Shown here piece after piece: positions 42,571-45,710 of a DNA stretch of 45,710 bases. Numbering within the stretch: the stretch's first letter is position 1; the number at the start of each line of letters is the position of its first letter. A program made the translations under genes and the position numbers. The notes under the pieces are model-generated. The model did no database searches, was not told the origin of the DNA, and saw only the letters and a program-made list of their open reading frames with translations. The DNA is from Bradyrhizobium sp. LTSP885 (GTDB lineage: Bacteria; Pseudomonadota; Alphaproteobacteria; Rhizobiales; Xanthobacteraceae): assembly GCF_000938305.1 (NCBI RefSeq), contig NZ_JYMT01000010.1:1-45710 (forward strand), written 5' to 3'.

Positions 42571-43445
42571 TCTACGACATCCGTCACGTCACGACCTACA
42601 GCTATGAGACCCAGGTCAGCTTCGCGCGCTGCTCGCTGCGGCTGGAGCCACTCAGCGGCGACGGCCAGCAGCTGATCTCCCACAGTGTCGAGATCAGGCC
42701 GAAGCCCGCGGAGCGCACGGCAAGGCGGGACTTCTTCGGCACGCTGACCGAGAACGTGCTGATCGAGACCGCCCACCGCAACCTTCGCATCGATTCGCGC
42801 TCGCGCGTCTCGGTCGAACGGCAGGCGCCGCCCCGCGATACCGCGAGTCCGTCATGGGAGACCGTGCGTGACGTCGCCTTCGAGGCCTCGAGCCTGGGTG
42901 CGGACTCGCCGGTCGGCTATGTCTTCGCCAGCGCGCTGGTACCGGTGCTGCGGCCGGTGACCGCCTATGCGTCGGCGAGCTTTGCGCCCGGCGGCGGCAT
43001 CCTGCGAGGCGCCGCCGACCTGATGCGCCGCATCCGCACCGACTTCAAATACGATCCGAAGGCGACCGTGATCTCGACGCCGCTGAAGGAGGTGTTCGAG
43101 AAGCGCCACGGCGTCTGCCAGGATTTTGCCCATGTGATGATCGCAGGGCTGCGCGGGCTCGGCCTGCCGGCCGCCTATGTCTCTGGCTATCTGCGCACCA
43201 TTCCGCCGCCCGGCCAGCCGCGGCTGCAGGGCGCGGACGCGACCCATGCCTGGGTCTCGGTCTGGTGTGGCGCCGAACTCGGCTGGATCGGGTTCGATCC
43301 GACCAACGATCTCGTCGTCGCGAGCGACCACATCATCCTTGCCGTCGGGCGCGACTTCTCCGACGTCTCGCCGGTCGACGGCGTCATCGTCGGCGCGCGC
43401 AAGCAGAAGCTCAACGTTGCGGTGGACGTGCTGCTGGTGGAATGA
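42567..43445 (+). CDS. Transglutaminase family protein
   Basis: A transglutaminase-like cysteine protease/transferase of 292 residues. It has the N-terminal beta domain (IYDIRHVTTYSYETQV) and a papain-like core with Cys184 (HGVCQDFAHV), His227 (ATHAWVSVW) and Asp244 (GFDPTND). There is no signal peptide, so it is cytosolic. It overlaps the ATP-grasp/alpha-E gene by 4 bases and closes the three-gene operon. In many bacteria this set is followed by the proteasome-like peptidase Anbu, which is absent within the window. It probably hydrolyses or transfers a peptide or isopeptide made by the ligases upstream; substrate unknown. Its last base is 41 bases from the convergent diguanylate cyclase gene. 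Confidence 0.92.
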   Translation: MIYDIRHVTTYSYETQVSFARCSLRLEPLSGDGQQLISHSVEIRPKPAERTARRDFFGTLTENVLIETAHRNLRIDSRSRVSVERQAPPRDTASPSWETVRDVAFEASSLGADSPVGYVFASALVPVLRPVTAYASASFAPGGGILRGAADLMRRIRTDFKYDPKATVISTPLKEVFEKRHGVCQDFAHVMIAGLRGLGLPAAYVSGYLRTIPPPGQPRLQGADATHAWVSVWCGAELGWIGFDPTNDLVVASDHIILAVGRDFSDVSPVDGVIVGARKQKLNVAVDVLLVE

Positions 43446-43486
43446 GCGGAAACAGGCGGGCGCACTCGTTGGCGCCAACGCCTCGA

Positions 43487-44989
43487 TCAGGCCACGCGCC
43501 GTTTGCTCGATTTGTCCCACCCGACCGGGCTGACGACGACGCGGTCGCGGCCCTCACGCTTGGCTTCATAAAGGGCAAGGTCCGCCGCCTTGATCAGATC
43601 GCGTGACGTGCGCTCATGGTCGGGAACGAGACAAGCCAATCCGATGCTGACGGTCGGCAGCTCACCCTGCGATGCGCGGGCGGTCGTCAGCCTTGCGCGA
43701 ATCTGTTCGGCGACTTCCAGCGCTCCCACTTTGCCGATGCCGGGCAGCAGCACGGAAAACTCCTCGCCGCCATAGCGTGCGCCAAGGTCGGTCGCGCGCT
43801 TGGTGCTGGTTGCGATGCACTGCCCCACGGTGGCAAGCACCGCGTCGCCGGCCTGATGCCCGTAGGTGTCGTTGAAGATCTTGAAATGATCGACATCGAT
43901 CATCAGGACCGAGACCGGCGCCTTCGCGCGCATGCCGCGGCGCCATTCGACGTCCAGGGTATTGTCGAGGCGGCGGCGGTTGGCCAGGCCGGTCAGTGAA
44001 TCGGTGCTGGCGAGGTGCGCCAGCCGGTCTTCGGCCGCGGCCCGCCGTTTGACGGCCGCCACCAGGTAGAACATCAGGACGATCGAGAAGCCGCCGAGTG
44101 CGGCCACCACGCCGCCGATCAGCCAAAGCTGTTGCCACCAGTCGGCATAGATGCCGTCGAGCGCGAGACCCTGGGCAATGATGAGGGGATGGTGCCCGAC
44201 CTGCTGAAAAACGTAGAGCCGGCTGACGCGATCGACGACCGATTTCGTGACGTAGGAGCCGGATTGCCGTGCCGGAAACTGCTTGAGGGCTTGGGAGTCC
44301 CGGATGCTTTGCCCGATCTTGCCGATGTCGAACGGCGCCCGCATCAGCATCGCGCCGTCGGTGTTGAACAGCGTCATGCTGTCGTTGGGGCCGAAGCTCA
44401 GCTTCCGGAACAGATTGTGGAAATAGCTGAGCCGCATGCTGCCGGCGACCACGCCGGCGAACGAGCCGTCGCTGTCGCTGATGCGCCGGCTCAGGCTGAT
44501 CAGATATTCGCCTTGCTGGGTGACCCAGGGCGCACTGATGTACAATCCCGCGGCCGATCGCGTTTGATGGACCCGGAAGAAATCATGATTGGCGAAATTC
44601 GCCGGCGGCGGCGTCAACGTTGTGGAATCGAGCATGACGTCGCCGGCCGGGTTCAGCACGAGAATTGAACCGAGATCCTTGGCCGTTGCGGCCCGGTCGA
44701 ACAGCACGACCTGCCGAAGTTCCGGGCTGATGCTGTTGATCTCGGGCAGCTTCACGCCGTCGGCGACAGCCTGCAGCGAGAGATCATAGAGCTCGATGTT
44801 GCGGTCGATCTCGCTTGCGATGCTGGCGACGAGGTTGGTCGATGCTTCCTTCGCGTGCTGGTAGTCCTTCTGCGCCATCTCCCAGAGGATGGCCGCGCAG
44901 ACTGCGCAAAAGCAGAGGATGAGGCCGATGCCGAGTGCGAACAGCCGTTTGGCTGGCACTGTCCTCGGTCGTGGCAAAATCCCGTGCAT
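43487..44989 (-). CDS. Membrane diguanylate cyclase with periplasmic PDC/dCache-type sensor
   Basis: A GGDEF protein of 500 residues from the ATG at 44989, with GGGGAAG upstream; a GTG at 45016 would add 9 residues. One transmembrane helix near 15-38 and a second near 290-312 frame a periplasmic sensor of about 250 residues (dCache-like, with FANHDFFRVHQ and YISAPWVTQQGEYLISLSRRI). The cytoplasmic GGDEF domain has IDVDHFKIFNDTYGH, and the active motif GGEEF is at 407-411, so cyclic-di-GMP synthesis is expected. RATD at 398-401, five residues before GGEEF, is an intact RxxD inhibitory site and implies product feedback. It is monocistronic and convergent with the transglutaminase operon. The ligand is unknown. 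Confidence 0.92.
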   Translation of the reverse strand: MHGILPRPRTVPAKRLFALGIGLILCFCAVCAAILWEMAQKDYQHAKEASTNLVASIASEIDRNIELYDLSLQAVADGVKLPEINSISPELRQVVLFDRAATAKDLGSILVLNPAGDVMLDSTTLTPPPANFANHDFFRVHQTRSAAGLYISAPWVTQQGEYLISLSRRISDSDGSFAGVVAGSMRLSYFHNLFRKLSFGPNDSMTLFNTDGAMLMRAPFDIGKIGQSIRDSQALKQFPARQSGSYVTKSVVDRVSRLYVFQQVGHHPLIIAQGLALDGIYADWWQQLWLIGGVVAALGGFSIVLMFYLVAAVKRRAAAEDRLAHLASTDSLTGLANRRRLDNTLDVEWRRGMRAKAPVSVLMIDVDHFKIFNDTYGHQAGDAVLATVGQCIATSTKRATDLGARYGGEEFSVLLPGIGKVGALEVAEQIRARLTTARASQGELPTVSIGLACLVPDHERTSRDLIKAADLALYEAKREGRDRVVVSPVGWDKSSKRRVA

Positions 44990-45189
44990 TGCTCGCTTCC
45001 CCGAAATTCCCCGCACCCCCGTGCTTGGGCCGCGTTTATGGGGGCATCGGATTGAGAAAGCCGGCGTGAACCGGACGCAATTTATTCGAGCCGGTTAGGG
45101 GGTGATTAACCATGGCGCATTCCCCCGGAATGAGGGCCGTGAGCCATGCAAAAACTGCCTGTCGGGCAACTCAGCAAAAACCCGTCAAG

Positions 45190-45640
45190 CCCTCGCGTGA
45201 AAAATATTCCGATTTTCAGAATCGCAACTCAGTGATATAGATATGCCGTCCCACCCGATTGAGGGGCGAGCGCACGTCACGAACGCGCGGTGGGATGCGG
45301 TGGACGCCGAATGCGCAACTGACGAGAGCGCGTGAGGCGGACGGCGAAGTCGTGTGGTCCTGACGCTGCAATGCAGGCGGAAAGTTTCTAGAGAAGCTGA
45401 CGCTTCTCAGAGACAACGGTGGCAACAAAGCGCTCACCGGGGAGAGCACGAAGGAAACCGTAAAACCATCGTGCAGGGAAAGCCGGAGTTCCCGGTTACA
45501 CCTGTGGTCCTACCCCGGTGCTTTTTGTTGCACCGGGCCCATGGGTGCGATCGGCACCCGGCTTTCCCTGCGCCCTCTGCTCAATAAGAGGGCAAACGAA
45601 ATGCAAAGCTCGGACAAATCATGTCGCGAGAATGCGCAGC
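45190..45640. repeat. Dispersed, highly structured intergenic element (possible RNA)
   Basis: No credible gene lies in the 700 bases after the cyclase start. The interval 45190-45640 resembles, from memory, a several-hundred-base element that recurs between genes in Bradyrhizobiaceae and is often mis-called as small hypothetical proteins. A first helix pairs 45247-45255 with 45289-45297. The short stretch 45300-45350 matches the place where I recall other copies having variable inserts. The rest is the densely paired core described separately. Boundaries are approximate. The stretch 45017-45189 shows nothing recognisable beyond the presumed cyclase promoter. Confidence 0.6.
45391..45593 (+). 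ncRNA. Candidate structured RNA core of the dispersed element
   Basis: A set of perfect helices can be drawn by eye. GAGAAGC/GCTTCTC (45391-45408) closes a 4-base loop. GCACGA/TCGTGC pairs 45446-45451 with 45469-45474. A 14-bp long-range helix pairs 45473-45486 with 45558-45571. Inside it are CCCGGTGC/GCACCGGG (45514-45521 with 45530-45537) and GGGTGC/GCACCC (45543-45548 with 45554-45559, competing for two bases with the long helix). GCCCTCT/AGAGGGC (45572-45593) follows directly and could stack on it. The sense strand is assumed from the T-rich loop and is not proven. No U tract ends it. No known RNA family is recognised. Confidence 0.45.
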
Positions 45641-45654
45641 CACATCCACCGCTG

Positions 45655-45710
45655 TCATCGCCCGGCTCGACCGGGCGACCCAGTACGCCGCGGCCTCTCG
45701 GTTCCAGCCC
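45655..45710. repeat. Start of a second dispersed repeat, cut by the window edge
   Basis: GCCCGG (45660-45665) and CCGGGC (45671-45676) form a perfect hairpin, followed by CGACCCAGTACGCCGCGGCC. I recall this as the left half of a rhizobial palindromic element whose right half ends in a GCGGGCGATGAC-like sequence. The window stops before that half would appear. Confidence 0.6.

Noticed and set aside
45216..45449. A 77-residue minus-strand frame in the terminal non-coding region
   Set aside because: It lies across the same structured element and has no ribosome site or motif.
45354..45587. A 77-residue frame within the structured element
   Set aside because: The DNA is explained by base-pairing. 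Such small arginine-rich proteins recur as artefacts of this element in related genomes, as far as I recall.
1..45710. tRNA, rRNA, prophage genes or replication origin
   Set aside because: No cloverleaf with a recognisable T-loop, no rRNA segment, no phage structural gene and no origin-type repeats were found on reading both strands.

Overview
The window looks like chromosome from a GC-rich alphaproteobacterium of the Bradyrhizobium/Rhodopseudomonas group. The reasons are the high GC content with strong third-position bias, the dense Liv-type (branched-chain amino-acid family) ABC transporters for aromatic or organic acids, and several dispersed palindromic repeats of the kind scattered through Bradyrhizobium genomes. 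This assignment rests on gene content and remembered repeat families, not on a search.

Left part (1-12.1 kb). An IS4-type transposase whose C-terminal tail is out of frame is followed by a Tat-exported SMP-30/gluconolactonase-like protein. A minus-strand trio then encodes a zinc-ribbon OB-fold protein, a thiolase-like protein and an SDR dehydrogenase. Divergent from it is a complete five-gene Liv-type ABC importer (binding protein, two permeases, two ATPases), followed by an amidase and a DUF2848 protein. This reads as an uptake-plus-catabolism module whose substrate is not identifiable from sequence.

Middle part (12.2-29.3 kb). Two 2-oxoglutarate/Fe(II) oxygenases, the second being AlkB, sit in tandem. 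Then comes a minus-strand homoprotocatechuate (3,4-dihydroxyphenylacetate) meta-cleavage operon: hpaH, hpaF, hpaE, hpaD, a fumarylacetoacetate-hydrolase-family gene in the HpaG position, and an unexpected ThDP-dependent acetolactate-synthase-like gene. The MarR-type regulator hpaR is divergent from hpaH, across a gap holding a perfect 12-bp palindrome. Downstream of hpaR on the plus strand lie a second Liv-type importer, in which the LivM permease and LivG ATPase are fused in one polypeptide, an Ldh-family dehydrogenase, an HpcH/HpaI-family aldolase and a UxaA/GarD-like dehydratase. The aldolase could finish the homoprotocatechuate route (pyruvate plus succinic semialdehyde) or act with the dehydratase in aldarate breakdown.

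Right part (29.3-45.7 kb). A class 3 lipase, an asparagine-synthetase-like amidotransferase and a large polytopic GT-C-like membrane protein run on the minus strand. Divergent from them are two SAM methyltransferases and a membrane-anchored GT2 glycosyltransferase; together these suggest synthesis or modification of a surface glycan or lipid-linked sugar. Next is a tight three-gene operon: a transglutaminase-DUF2126 protein, a circularly permuted ATP-grasp/alpha-E protein and a second transglutaminase. This is a conserved but functionally obscure peptide-ligation type cluster. A membrane diguanylate cyclase follows on the opposite strand.

The last ~500 bases hold no credible gene. They carry what looks like a copy of a dispersed, highly structured element, with a 14-bp long-range helix and several perfect hairpins, followed by the start of another repeat cut by the window edge. 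This element is the least explained sequence in the window.
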